Assembly: GCF_037975245.1 (NCBI RefSeq)
Contig: NC_092570.1
Coordinates: 4,620,001 to 4,684,000 of the forward strand
Source: Apostichopus japonicus
Lineage: Eukaryota > Echinodermata > Holothuroidea > Aspidochirotida > Stichopodidae
DNA: 64,000 nt
Reading direction: 5' to 3'
Below are positions 36,501 to 49,300 of this stretch, one piece after another. Positions within the stretch are counted from its first letter, which is position 1. Every line of letters starts with the position of its first letter. Below the pieces are notes generated by a model. The model made no database searches. It saw nothing but the letters and a program-made list of their open reading frames with translations, and had not been told where the DNA came from. A program made the position numbers and the translations under genes.

Positions 36501-39500
36501 GTGCAGTGCCCTCTGAGTGAGCAATATATTGCAAATTAGTTGACCTCAGCTGACCTCCCCATATTCACACCCTTCCTCAATTAAGACATAAAGAAGCAGC
36601 TTACTTGGAAATGGGTATAGAAAAGCTTGAATGGCCATCTTTAACAATAGAAATTCAAGGGCTAAGTGAAATCTCCATGACCTTTCCCCGTCCCTTCCAC
36701 TCCCACCACAATTTAGAAAAACCCATCTTCATCAAATTGTCTCAGAAAACTACCAACTATAAAATAGAATTATATAAATTCGAGAAAATAAAAAATATTA
36801 ATGCAACACAACATTTAGTTTAGAACTGTAATATAATAGACCAGTTATATGCTCAATGAGTAAGTACATAATATGAACAAAAGTACAAGGTGATAAATAA
36901 GTGAGAACCCTCAAGGTGACAACTTTAGGCAGTTGATAAAAAAATTTCACTTTCAAAACGAAGATTAAAACAAAAACCCTAGGAAAATAATGTGACAGTT
37001 GGACAAAAGCATTGTTAGGACACCGATGCATGAAGGGACATCACTAGAATTCTCTGTAGCATTTGTTGTATTAGAACTAATACTCATATTACAATGCTCC
37101 ATGTTTAAAAGTCTGGCAATTCCTAGTTTTGAAAGATATCGACCTATTCTCTTTTGGAATACATGTTGTTAATTTCATTAGTAACTTATGACAATTTTAT
37201 ATCCTACCTTTGCTTCTTATTAAATTAAGTTAAAAACCCACTCAGATATACTACCATACAAAGTGTTAATAATTCATTAAAGAATAGTAGGAAAAACAAT
37301 AGTAAAATGAATATTCATAACGTTGAAGGTGATGAATGATCCACATCAGTTTTGAACAACAAGGTTAGTTCTGAATGAATCCTGTTAATAAGAAGTCGAC
37401 ATATCAAAAGGAAGCTTGCATAATATGCTAATGAATCAAGATAAATGAAAAAAAAATTGGCAAGGTGCACCACAAGGTGTTTTTTGTCCAAGGGCCTATC
37501 AACTGGACGGAGTTTGGGGGTAGTTTGCCATTAATCCCAAGACATCTACTTATCAATGTAACCTTTCTGACGTAAAAGCACAACGTCACACACACACAAA
37601 ACCGAACCTAATACAGGACATCAATAAATCACATAAGCATTAGAGAAACAATAATAACTTCAATCACCATAGATACAAGTACCATAGAGACAATGAATAA
37701 ACATCAACTAATTTACATATTTCATAAAATGCTATAGCCTTTACAATAAAAGTGCATAACAATGCATCAACCAGTTTGCAATATATAACTACTATAACAC
37801 CTCTTAGTGGTTAAAAAAAAAATGACATATTTTTTAACAAGTCAAAGAAAAACAACTAATCTCAAACAGCTTGTTTTTTTTCTAAGTAAATATTAGAATT
37901 TTTTTCCTTGACAAATCTCTCGAAACTTAAAAGCTTATTAATGGGAAATAGTTGCTATCTGTATAAACTCTGTCGAATACATGTAAGAAAAATTGATCAG
38001 AGATGTTTGGCTCCTTACAAGCAACTTATTTCTTGACTTTACCCGTTTCCAACTATTTATACATGTATTTAATCAAATTTTACTTTCTTTATGAAAATAT
38101 TACACATGGGAATTTAACCAGTAGTTTCATGGAACCACAAGGTTTCTTCCAAAATATAATCCAATTTACAATGAAATGCAATACCTTTATAAGTGTTCAA
38201 CTGTAAATTTCCAGTTTAAAAAATCAATTGTTTTGCTGTTGAATCAGCCTATATTTGGGATCTCTTCTAGAAAGCAACTGGGCACCTCTAGAGAAGATCC
38301 TGCTATGATGAAAAGACATCAGCTTTAAACATTTATATGGGCACAGTCAGATCAGCTCTTAAAGTGAATGTATTAATTACAAATTTCCAATATAGTGGAA
38401 TAGTAGAGTAGGTTTTTATTTGATCTATTGTAATCAAAGGTTGATCAAGTTTTTTTGCTATTTAGTAATTTCTGTAACAATTAAATCAAATGTGAAATGC
38501 TCCTTCATTTTAAACAGTATTGCCTTCATGAAACATAGCTGAAATATGTTTGAAAAACAGGTCCTACCAATTGGAAAGTGGAACATAATATTCCTCTTAA
38601 AGTAAAAAAACACCCATCATCTTGATAAACATTTGTTAACACCCAATTACTGTTTCCAAACCAGCCGTGCCAAATTCAAAAAACAAGAAACCATTTCTTT
38701 CAGCACTAGTTATAATGGAACAATGAAGATCTTTTCTATTGCAAATATTGGTATTTTCCATCAACAAAAATCTGAAAATTATACATATAATCCAACCCAA
38801 GTTATACCAATACTTTGCTTACAAACTGTAAGCATTTATGGTTTCAAAGTACTATTTTGAAAGGAACCTTTTGTTAAAAGTGATGAAGACTACCTAAAGG
38901 TGAAGAAACAGATCATATCACACAGGGTGAGAAGATTGGTGCTAATTCTTAGAGTGGTTCATTGTTGATAGCAGGAAATGCTATTAAAATAAACAAAACA
39001 AAATCTAACAAACACAATTCTAAGTGCAAAAAGCTTGCTCTACCACTTACGCATCAGGAGAACTTAATGTTTATTTGAGAATTATCTTTGGTATAATTAT
39101 AATTACAATCATCACAACAGATTCTCAAATGATCTTTCTGTTACCATGGCAATCATATTTAAGCAATCTAAGCACCAATTTCCATTTTTATATACAATTA
39201 TTGTCAAAATTACTGGCTATGTTCAAACTTTAATACTTTATCAAGTTTGGATAATAATTATTTTTTTCTTGAAACATTTTTACGACTTTCAAACAGTGTC
39301 TTGTTGAGTTAATTGTTTAAATATCCATATCAACAAGTAAAGCACAAAAATTGTTATTTAATAGATTACATTGGAACAGAGTAAATAGGTTACTAAAGAT
39401 GATGAAATATTATTTGAAAATAATCAAAAGCTTCCTCAATCTACAGAAGCTAAGGCAATGTAGAAGCGTATCAAAGGAGGGGCCCTGTAATCTTGGGAAT

Positions 39501-40345
39501 TTTTCCCTCAACAGGTTAGGCTGACCAGCCTACCATGGATAAACTTTAACAGTGACACATAATATTCTTTGCTTAGCTAGAATTACAGAAAATTCTGAAA
39601 GATTGGTTTTACAAGTATAGGCTTGATAGGCTTCTTGATAGAGCACATAAACAGTATTACTCATTGAAAACTGTAATAGCTCATCCATATGGTAAGAAAA
39701 GAAATTCCATCAAGTTCTTTTCCCTTGTCACTACATATTTTCATACCCAAAGTGTCTGTGTTAATTTATCAATGATCCTCACTATGACAGTAAAACGTGC
39801 CAATTTGCAGAGATGCAAGCAAAAGAGTTTGAACAAGTGGAGCGTAGGCTAAAATGTGTCTAAAAAGATGACAAGGATGCATAAAGAGAGGCATATCAAA
39901 AACAATCTGGAAGACTAGCAGAGCAGCTATTTCAATAAATGCATATTTGGTCAGGTACCTACAATTCTGTACACAGTCATTCCACATTTGATTTCAGGAT
40001 AAGTTATGAATATAACCAAACCATGTTAGGAAGTGGTTGGGAGAACCACTTTATACTTATTACAACCAAAATCTACCAATAAATTTTAAGGTTGGATTAC
40101 AAAACTATCTACCAGCCTACACCCTCCTCATCTCTCACCCAACCCCCAATTACACGTCACCCTCCTACATCACTCAACTTGACTTCTGACCCCTCTTACA
40201 CCCCACCCTCCTATATCAAGTGTGAATCATCAATTATGGGAAAATATGTATAAAAAGAAAAGACTTCTTGAGTAGTGTGTTTGTTTTTGTTGCACGTAAG
40301 ATGACCTTCAGATGACCAAAGATTACATTCAGAGTCGCCCACTTT
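33596..40345. other. Tail-to-tail intergenic DNA and likely DZIP1 3' UTR; no gene seen
   Basis: 6.7 kb of AT-rich DNA between the convergent USP and DZIP1 stop codons. Short open frames (for example the 131-codon minus-strand frame at 34115-34510) are low-complexity and lack splice-linked or family-like protein. The DZIP1 3' UTR must extend leftward from 40345; a minus-strand AATAAA at 39070-39075 is one of several possible ends. A repeat element lies at 39508-39660. Confidence 0.6.
39508..39660. repeat. Dispersed repeat copy A (ggttaggctgaccagcctac element)
   Basis: Starts with ggttaggctgaccagcctac, whose core is palindromic, followed by taaactttaacagtgacac, an AT-rich middle and ggcttgataggcttcttgat then agagcaca. 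The same order recurs at 40653-40890. Confidence 0.6.
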
Positions 40346-43300
40346 TCAGAAATCACTCAAATCGAGGTCATCGTCGTCATCAAAATCAGTGACGGATACC
40401 GTGGAGGTCTTGTTTGTTCCTTTAGTGCTCCCATGAGCAGAATTAGCTGTTAATGAAAAGAAAGTTGAAAATGTATGGGTTGATGCCACTGTCATAAATT
40501 GATATATTATCAATCATAAATATTCACTGATTGATATTTAAATTTCGGTTATTATTCAAATTTTTTAAACTTTCCCTCAGATATCGGTGATCCGATCTAG
40601 GAGGAAAACACTCATTATTAAACGGTTAATAAATCTGTTCACACTTTGTTCTCAATTGGTTAGGCTGACCAGCCTACCGTGAGAAAAACATTAACTGTGT
40701 GTCGGATCCAAACAGGTTAGGTCGAACAGCCTACAATGATATAAACAATAAAAGCCACATATATTTTTCTTGAGCTTAGGCAGAAAGACAGCAGGCTCTC
40801 AAAGACTGTATTTCACAATTTTAAGGCTTGATAGCCCATTTGGCAGAGCACAGAATATGTGCTCTAAGAGGCTTCCAAGCCGCACTCACATATCATAAAT
40901 GTTCCTATTTATCTTGGGTATAAAAATTTAAGAAGAAACACTAACTACGAGTTGAAGAAAGTTCTGACCTTTATTTGATGACGTTCCCCAGACACTTGTT
41001 CCGTAAGTATTGCTTGCATCAGAGTTAGGCTGACCTGGGTGCGGTCGACTGGAAAGGAAATGGTTTCACCAAAAACGGTTCATCAAAATTGGTTTGTGAT
41101 CATAAATTTATCAAAACTTTTGATGAAATTAATATGAATTTAAATTTGTTAAAATAGCTTGATGCCTTGCACAAGTTCCACTAAATGTAAAAGTACAAAA
41201 TTAGCATAGAAATATAAGCAATTATTTTCACCTATATCATCTGAAATGTTTTTCTGTAGTAAAAAGAAAACAATTTCATCCATTATACATTTTAAGAACA
41301 GATTGAAAAAAAAAACTTGATAAAAAGAATAAATAATAAAATAAAACTGTTAGCAAACTTATCCACTAGAGAGCCAGTGTAAGAGAATTTGTAAAAGTAA
41401 GTTGTCCTGAAAAAAAAACTAGATACAATTTTTTTATTTTTAAATAATGATTTGTTTTTTTATAAAACTCTTCAGTTGAGATTAGAACAAAGAGGAATAC
41501 CACAGGTAAGAACCAAGACAGCAAAATAGACATACAGAAAGTTAAAACAGACAATTACAGATACAGCCAAATCACAGTTCAGTTCAGCTTGAAGTTAGAG
41601 TAATATCACATCATACAGGAGGAGTCAAGGACTCAATTTAAGTACTTCAGAAACAGTCAAAGCAGTATGTAAGTAACTTCACCCTTTTCTTTCTCTCTTA
41701 ATTTCTTAATCACTGCTTCGACGATATTTACAAGTATTTGTTCTCTTCACTAAAGTTTTTATCTTTTCACTTCACAATTGGTTCTGGCCACCACTTCTGA
41801 TATTTAGTTTTATATTTTATTTAAAAAAATATATATTTATGCTCTTTAGTGACGGCCTAGCTTTTCCCTACATTCAAATTTAAAAACAAAGAAATTGTAC
41901 AAGAAATAGAATTACTTTGATCCCGCAGGTTGACTCCTGGTCTGTTGCTTGGGCGGAGACGAGATGCTTCCATCCAGAGATGAGATCGCTAAACTATCAT
42001 CGGATTCTTCTCCAGCATCAGGAATCGTCTGGATGGGAAAAATGAAATTAGTTTATTGGGATGAAAATTATTACCATTCACAGCAAGAAAAGGGACAAAA
42101 TTTTGTAACCATAAATTAAAAAAACTTAAGTGGTCTGATAACTTTATATTCATATAAATATTTGGCAATGTCACTCTCTAGAAAATCTGATATTCCAGTC
42201 ATTCCATTTAATTATTCAACAATGGTGGTTTTCTGCAAATTCAAGAGACCAAACACTCAGCGATAATTAAAACAGGAATTTTGCTGGGTGTCGGAGGGGT
42301 TTCTGAGTGTGTATTCTGACCTAACTGATAACATCATAAGATCACAGGCAAAAGTGAAGATTTTATTACAATTCCAGGAATATCTTATGTCGACCTACTC
42401 TGTACTTGGCTTCTCTTTAACAAGTACAACACAAGAAACACTATGGGTTTGTATGAAAAATAAAAAAATAAAAAGGAATATCCTATGAATCATTTGCAGA
42501 ATGTATCGCAAAGTGGAGCTTTCACCGCCACCAGTCGGATGGCCAGAGATGAGCGGGATGTGATACACAACCTGGCAGAGGGAAGATCTTTTAAGATAGC
42601 AATCTGTTAGATATAAGATTCAACATTACAGCTTCCTAAGCAAGTAGAATGAGGACAGAACACTCTATTTGTTCCCCCTCCCTCCCCCCACCCCTCTCCA
42701 TCCCTCCTCCTTTTCCCCATTCCCACAACATCAACTCTGCCAATTTTATTTTATCTTAATATTAACAAACTATTTCTTGATGAAACTCACAGGTATCCTT
42801 GGAGACGGAGAGGCAGTCCTAGGGTCTGGGCTACGAGCACCATTTCTTCCGGTTCCACTGAGATCTATCCCACCCACAGGCTTCTTTGTAGAATGTCTGC
42901 CTTGGAGCTGAGCTTCAATACTCTTTGACAACTCTGATACCATGGGACCCTTTTGAATGCAAGGTAAAACGCGTCATCAAAACAAAACAAATTATGATGC
43001 GTAAGGGCATGTCAGATATTGTTGCTATGGCAACTGTCGTAAATTTGTTTTTCAAATAAACTCGTTTATACCGTTACCATAAATTATTCATTACAGATAA
43101 AGCAAGTGATCCTTCAATTGGAGTGAAGGAATTTTCTATTTAACTATAAATCAAGTTTGATCCGTCTTAAATCCACTGCAGTGTAATTGTTGTTTTGATT
43201 TACAACGTAAGACCAAAAGTTAATCACACGTTCTGTTTTTAACATATAAGGAAGCCAAAATTCTGCTTGCAGAGCAAGTGTAAGAGTTATTGTTACAAAG

Positions 43301-46300
43301 TAAGGAGGGAGAAAGGAGTCCTTGTCGCTTAATCTGCAAATATACTGGATTGATGTCACTTGAAAAGATAAGCAGGAAGTGAGAGTGAAAGGTTCATCAC
43401 CTTTGGAGTGCTGGAAGATGGCCGTCCTCCTCCTCGTTGCATCTTGCCAGCAGAGACCTCATCAAGGGCGCTGATGTCTTCCGAGTCCCAGTCGCTGTCT
43501 TCTACATCATCGCCCTGCATAATGAAGTAGAAAAATGGGGCAACAGAGAGGGGTAAGTGGTGGTGACAACAATGTGGATAATGAGCCAAAAAATGACTAT
43601 GATAGACATACTGACCTCAAAAAACCACTCTGAAAATGGAAATAATGTTAAAATGGACACTACAAAATGTCATTATTACAAACACTTCCACAATTGAGCA
43701 ATTAGATACAATCATTTGCATAATTTGGCAAATTGGATAGCAAAACTATCTGGCTGTTACAACATTTCTTTCAAATCTTATACCTTTGCTTTAGACACAA
43801 TGAAACATTGCATCTGGAAGGTCTCGCAGATTTTAGCTACTGTCGGCTAAAAATATGATGGATTCCTCATCCAGGAGAAGCCCCTATGGTGTACTCATCT
43901 GAAATGTCCTTCCAAATGGTAAGAAATCCAAAAACAAGATAATGAAACTGTACATAAGCTAACCATCCAACCTGAAGTGCAAGTTACTATCAGCCAATCA
44001 GCTTTCACCGTTTGTACATGTGGTTAGTTACCATCCTTACATACCTGCCAACCAGGCTGGTATTTCCAGCGTACAAACTATACAGAGATGCTTCAATCTT
44101 TAAAGCAGTGATACCAACCTGTGCTTTTCCATTTGGGACGGGGTCAGCTCGTGGGATCGTGACGGGAGCTGCCTGGCGTTGCTGTGGGTGTGGCTTGGCT
44201 ACAGGTCTATCGGTGACCTCCGATTCTTCTTCGTCTTCCAGCGACAAATCTTCATCTTCGTCTTCCTCATCATCGTCACTTTCATCATCGCTTAGATCAT
44301 CTTCAAACGAACTGACAGAAGAAAGGCAAACCAAGAACTTTTTTCTTAAATTGAAAGATAAAGTGGTTGATGATGGCATTCCGTTTGCGACTCTGTACTT
44401 CAACCACTTCAAGACTGAAACCAGATGGGATACGGAATGGTTTTCCAAACAGTTAGAACACAACATGAGTGTATAGGGAGCAGAGAAATTAAACACTTTG
44501 GTCATAGCAAGTCTACATAGATTTGGACCAAAATAGTTCACTTTCTGATATTTGCAGATTTACAAGATACAAAACTGGTCAGCTCTGCACATACAACTAT
44601 AGAAAACGATCAAAACTGCTTCTCTCCTTGTATATTACAATTTTGCCTCTGGGAACCTATTGAATACACCTAAACACACTCACACAGACATGCATGCACA
44701 TACACAAACCTAAACACAAAGTAAAAACGAAGATACTTACACCCTTGGTACAGAAACTCTAGCTTGAGATTGGTTCTTTGGGGTGGACGTTGATGGCTGT
44801 GACCTTTGACCCGGTGTCCTCACTTCAGTACCTGGCCTCCTTCCACTCCCACTTGAGGCTGACCTGACTACAGAAGGGGAACCCCTCCCCTGATCCCTGG
44901 GGGCCACTGGGGGAGGTGTCTTTCTCCTGGCACTCGAGCCAGGTAGTGAGTTTGACCTTTTTGCAGGTCTTTTAGGTTGTTCCTTAGGTTTAGCAAGAAT
45001 GGACCTTGGCAAAGTCTGGGACCTCGGAAAGGTCCCTGATGATGACTGGTTGGCAGGTTTGGAGTACTGTAAGCTGGCAGTACCTAGGAGATGAAAAGAA
45101 GACATTTAGGAGAGACTTTAAGGAGCTGGTTGTATTCCAGTACTGAAATTAAAGGACTGACCAGTGTTATGATCGAGTGCATAAAGGCAGTGGTATTAGA
45201 AGTAATGACCCCTAGCATCTCGGAGGTTGTGGATTCAAGCCTTAGCTGGCTAGAGTATGGTGGGCTTTCATCCAGGAGAAATCCACGAGTTTGTCATCAG
45301 AAATGGTCTACCAAAATGGTAACAAAATCCAAAATGAGCTTAAAATTGCAAATTGGATAGCATAGCCACCAGACATAATGTGTCAGTTGCAACATGCAAT
45401 ATGTGGCTGATTAGGGTCGTTAAATAACTGCATTCAAGCCGACATTTATGAACATTATTCTTATAACAACACTGGTGCCACCCCGCCCTCACACACACCT
45501 CTTAGAATATTGTTCACTCATGTCACTATTGCACTGCACATGCAAAATAACACAGTACTTCTCACTCTAAGTAGTCAAATGTTTGTGAGAATTAACATAA
45601 TGACTTTGATGACAGTAAAGTTCTGCCCAAGACTTAATATGTAAAATAAGACAACGATAGAGGTCTGAAAAAGTGTTGAAGATTAAAGCAGTGATTGATG
45701 ATGACGACGACGAAAATCACGACCATAACCATCACCACAACTACACCACCACCACCACCATCACCATCATCACCACCACCACCATACCCACCACCACCAC
45801 CATCATTATCATCACCATCATCATCATCATCATCATCATCACCACCACCATCACACCACAACCTCCTTCACCACCATCATCATCACCATTATCATCATCA
45901 CCATCATCATCACCATCACTATCATCATCACCACCACCATCAACCACCACCATCAGCACCACCATCACCACCACCATCACCATCATCATGATCCCTTGCT
46001 ACTCTTTTTTTCATCCTCACCTGATCTGACTTGACCTTTCTGGCCTCTCCCATCGCCTTTCTTCCTCCCTCTGGCTTGCTGTTCGATATCTTTGCGCAGC
46101 TGTTCTCTTATGTCGTATAATTTGGTGTGTTTCTTAGCGAGAGACTGTCGGTCCTGCTTCATCTGCCTCGTCTTTGTTTCTAGAGCCTGGTTTGAGATTC
46201 CCTGTACTCCCTGTCAGGAAGAAGATAAAGGAACAATTCAAAGTATAAATCAAGAGAGGTAAACCATTAAAATAAACATCTCCATAGTTAAACAGCACCA

Positions 46301-49300
46301 CACTGAAACAAAGACGTAAAGGAACTGTGCCAAGTCTACAAAGCACGATGAAAAAGGATAAGGTGAACTGAGGGAAAAAAAGGTAACTTTGCAAAAAGGT
46401 TGACAAGAAGTCAGTCCAATAATGAAAGAGATTATATGAGTATAAGCATCCTCTAGATCTGAAATGTGGTAGATAGTGATTCATCTACAGTCACCTAAAT
46501 GGCATGGCGATACCTTTCCAGTAGTGTCCTATTAATTCTACTAATCCTACTAACACACCCATCAGGCCGCCTTCTCCAGCTTGGCTCACCTTCACCCACC
46601 TCGTATCTCTACACATGTTTCTGAATTGATAGATTGATTGATAGACTGAATTAAAATGAAATGAAATTGAATTATTCTCTGTTATTTTCATCTGTCATAT
46701 CACCTTCACATTCTATCACTTATCATTACCCAACCCTGATGCCTATTGTTCAGTTATAACAATGGCTACATAGTCTACATACTTCTTCACACACACCCCT
46801 GAGGTACCCCAGATTATCTCCATGACCTGATGCTTCTTACCTGAGGTATTCCTTTTTGTTCTAATCTCAACTGAAGAGTTTTATCAATCTGTCTCCTCAT
46901 GGCCTCTACCATCTTCTTTTTAGTTAGCTCCTCTGAATTAAAAATAAAAGTATCTGATAAAAATGTTGTTGTTGTTATTTTTGTGGTTAAATAGGTGGTT
47001 CATTGCTAGAAGCCACACGAAATGAAAGCTGACTTAATTCACACTACATGTTGGATTGAAAGTTTGGATCACTCTGAACATAACAGGATATCCTCAATCC
47101 AAGATATTTACACATTGTTAAGAAAGTTATAATATAATGTTAACCTTGCACAGAAAAGTTTGTGTTTGTATACTCCAATATGCAGATGAGGCAAGGGCGT
47201 AGGCCACCCCCCCCACAGTCACAAGGCCCCAAAGTCACAGGGCCTCTGTGAACACTTCTAGGCAAAACCTACATTTGGGTTGTGCCTGAAAATCCTAAGA
47301 GGGGATGGGGGGGGGGGTTTCCAGAGGCTGTTAATCTGACACTGCTGTCAGTTCTGGTTGAATACTATCATTCCTGCTCTTATTTTGCAGATTGCACCTC
47401 TAGTTACCTTATCTTTCATTAACAGGTCAGTTATGCTGAGGAATAAGGTACAAGTGGAAGAAAAATGCAAGCTTTAAACCGAAGGATAGTCAAATCCCTA
47501 GAAATTATCACAATGCTCAAAAGTTCCTTGATGATGACAAAAATAGTTTTACCAGATTCAACCAATTCTTCTTCGGATTCTTCCGAAGTTTCAGGAGTCG
47601 GGGATCGGATGCGGGGTGGAGTTGGTGATGGAGGAGGTTTAGCCTCTTCCGTTTTCTGCTTCTGGAAAAGATTTGGACACCAAATGAACTCCCCTTTAAA
47701 TTAAGCTTATGAGGAGGAAAACGATGCAAGATTAGATGACACAATATGCAACTGTTCTTGACAAGAATACTGATTAGTATGAGACAGGGAAAAAGAAAAA
47801 AGTGCCAATGGCAACATATATTTGAGAAGCAAATTTTGTGGTCCCTGTTGGAAATCTCTAAAAGGAAAATGCTTTGATATGTATATCGCAAAATATCTCC
47901 ATTAGGAACCACTTCTCTGACAAGATGTCCTTACAAAGCAGAGCGATAGAGACACTCTTAAACATTGAACGCATACGCTACAGAATAATTTGCTTTGGCA
48001 GGGTTGCTGACTAATTGCTAATCTTGTTAAGCCTAGGCATCAATACCCTACATAGCTTGTGTTAGGCTACAAAGTTAACAATTCTAAAGGTTATTGCAAA
48101 GAACAAGATCTAAACATTTCCTCTTTTACAATGCAACGAATAGTGTCTCTTTATGGTAATAAATTCATCAGCAAGTCAACTTTCATGCCATTTTGAAGCA
48201 GTTCTTTCACAAAAATTTGAGCAAGATTTTGATAACTCACTGTTTGTTTCAGTTGCTTAACTTCATGCAACTCCCTCTCTCTTTCTTTCAGCTTTGCTTC
48301 ATACTCCTTTGATTTCTGCAAACAAGAATGCTTAATGTCACAAAATAGAATGTCTGCCTACATCAGTTACTAACAAAGAAAACTTTAACAATGCTCTCAT
48401 TGTTCATAGAATGTTCTAGGACTCACTGAAGGTAGCAAAATGGTAGGTAGCAATTTAGGTAGCAACTTCACTGTAGGTAGCAAAAATAATAGGTAGCAAT
48501 GTAGGTAGCAAAGTAGGTAGCAACTTCACTGTAGGTAGCAAATATATATTTCAAAGGTAACAAATAGATTTTGGAAATACAGACATTCACTACGTATGAA
48601 ATTTAGTAACCACAGCTGTTTTTTTAATTGGTCAAGTATTTGCTTTAAACGCACAGCTACCAATAAGACATTAATTTTTAATAATTCTTAATTAAAGCAG
48701 GATCAGTTCTCAAAACTCTTCAAAACATTTCTTCCGCAAAAAGAGTGTTACTTGGTATCAAGGGAGTCTTCAAACTTGTTAACAAACTCAAAGCCTCAAC
48801 AACAATTGAAATTTTAACAAACAGACCCCAATAAAATTCAAAATATTGTCAAAACATTAAATCTTGAGAAACTGAACTAGAAATAAAATAATGTTGATTA
48901 TCACAATCTGCACAATAAGTGACATTTTATGTTTAAGATGAAAATTCATGCAATAATACCTTTACTTTAGCCTTGCAACTTCATAAATTGTAACCCATTG
49001 TAAGAAACTATATCAGTTATTTCATGATACATAAAACAAGCAAATATGTATAAATAAATGCATAAACTGCTATAGCTTTCCAGACATCAGTAAATAGCCC
49101 TTCAGAGTTTAATCCCTGACAGATGCAAGCATTTCGTTTCCACATGTCATGATAGTTATTTCAATACAAGTTTTTTGTCAGAAATCTGGCTTACCTTTAA
49201 GACATTCTGGATCTCTTTACGATGTCTTCTCTCAATTTCTGACCCGCCTTTTTTCTCTTCCTTCAAAGTGGTTGCCATGTTTTCCAACAAAGCCCTGAGT

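Noticed and set aside
40826..40890. tRNA gene
   Set aside because: A-box-like and weak B-box-like words occur, but no acceptor stem or cloverleaf can be formed by eye; treated as part of a SINE-like repeat.
42486..42600. Possible extra DZIP1 exon containing caccgccaccagtcggatgg
   Set aside because: No consistent donor/acceptor pair and phases of neighbouring exons already fit without it.
45634..46029. Poly-His/Thr/Ser and poly-Gly/Asp/Met/Val frames on both strands
   Set aside because: All frames of a CAY trinucleotide repeat are open; no coding evidence.
47190..47340. Possible transposon end at gggcgtaggccacccccc
   Set aside because: No matching inverted end found nearby; may be an old fragment but not supportable.
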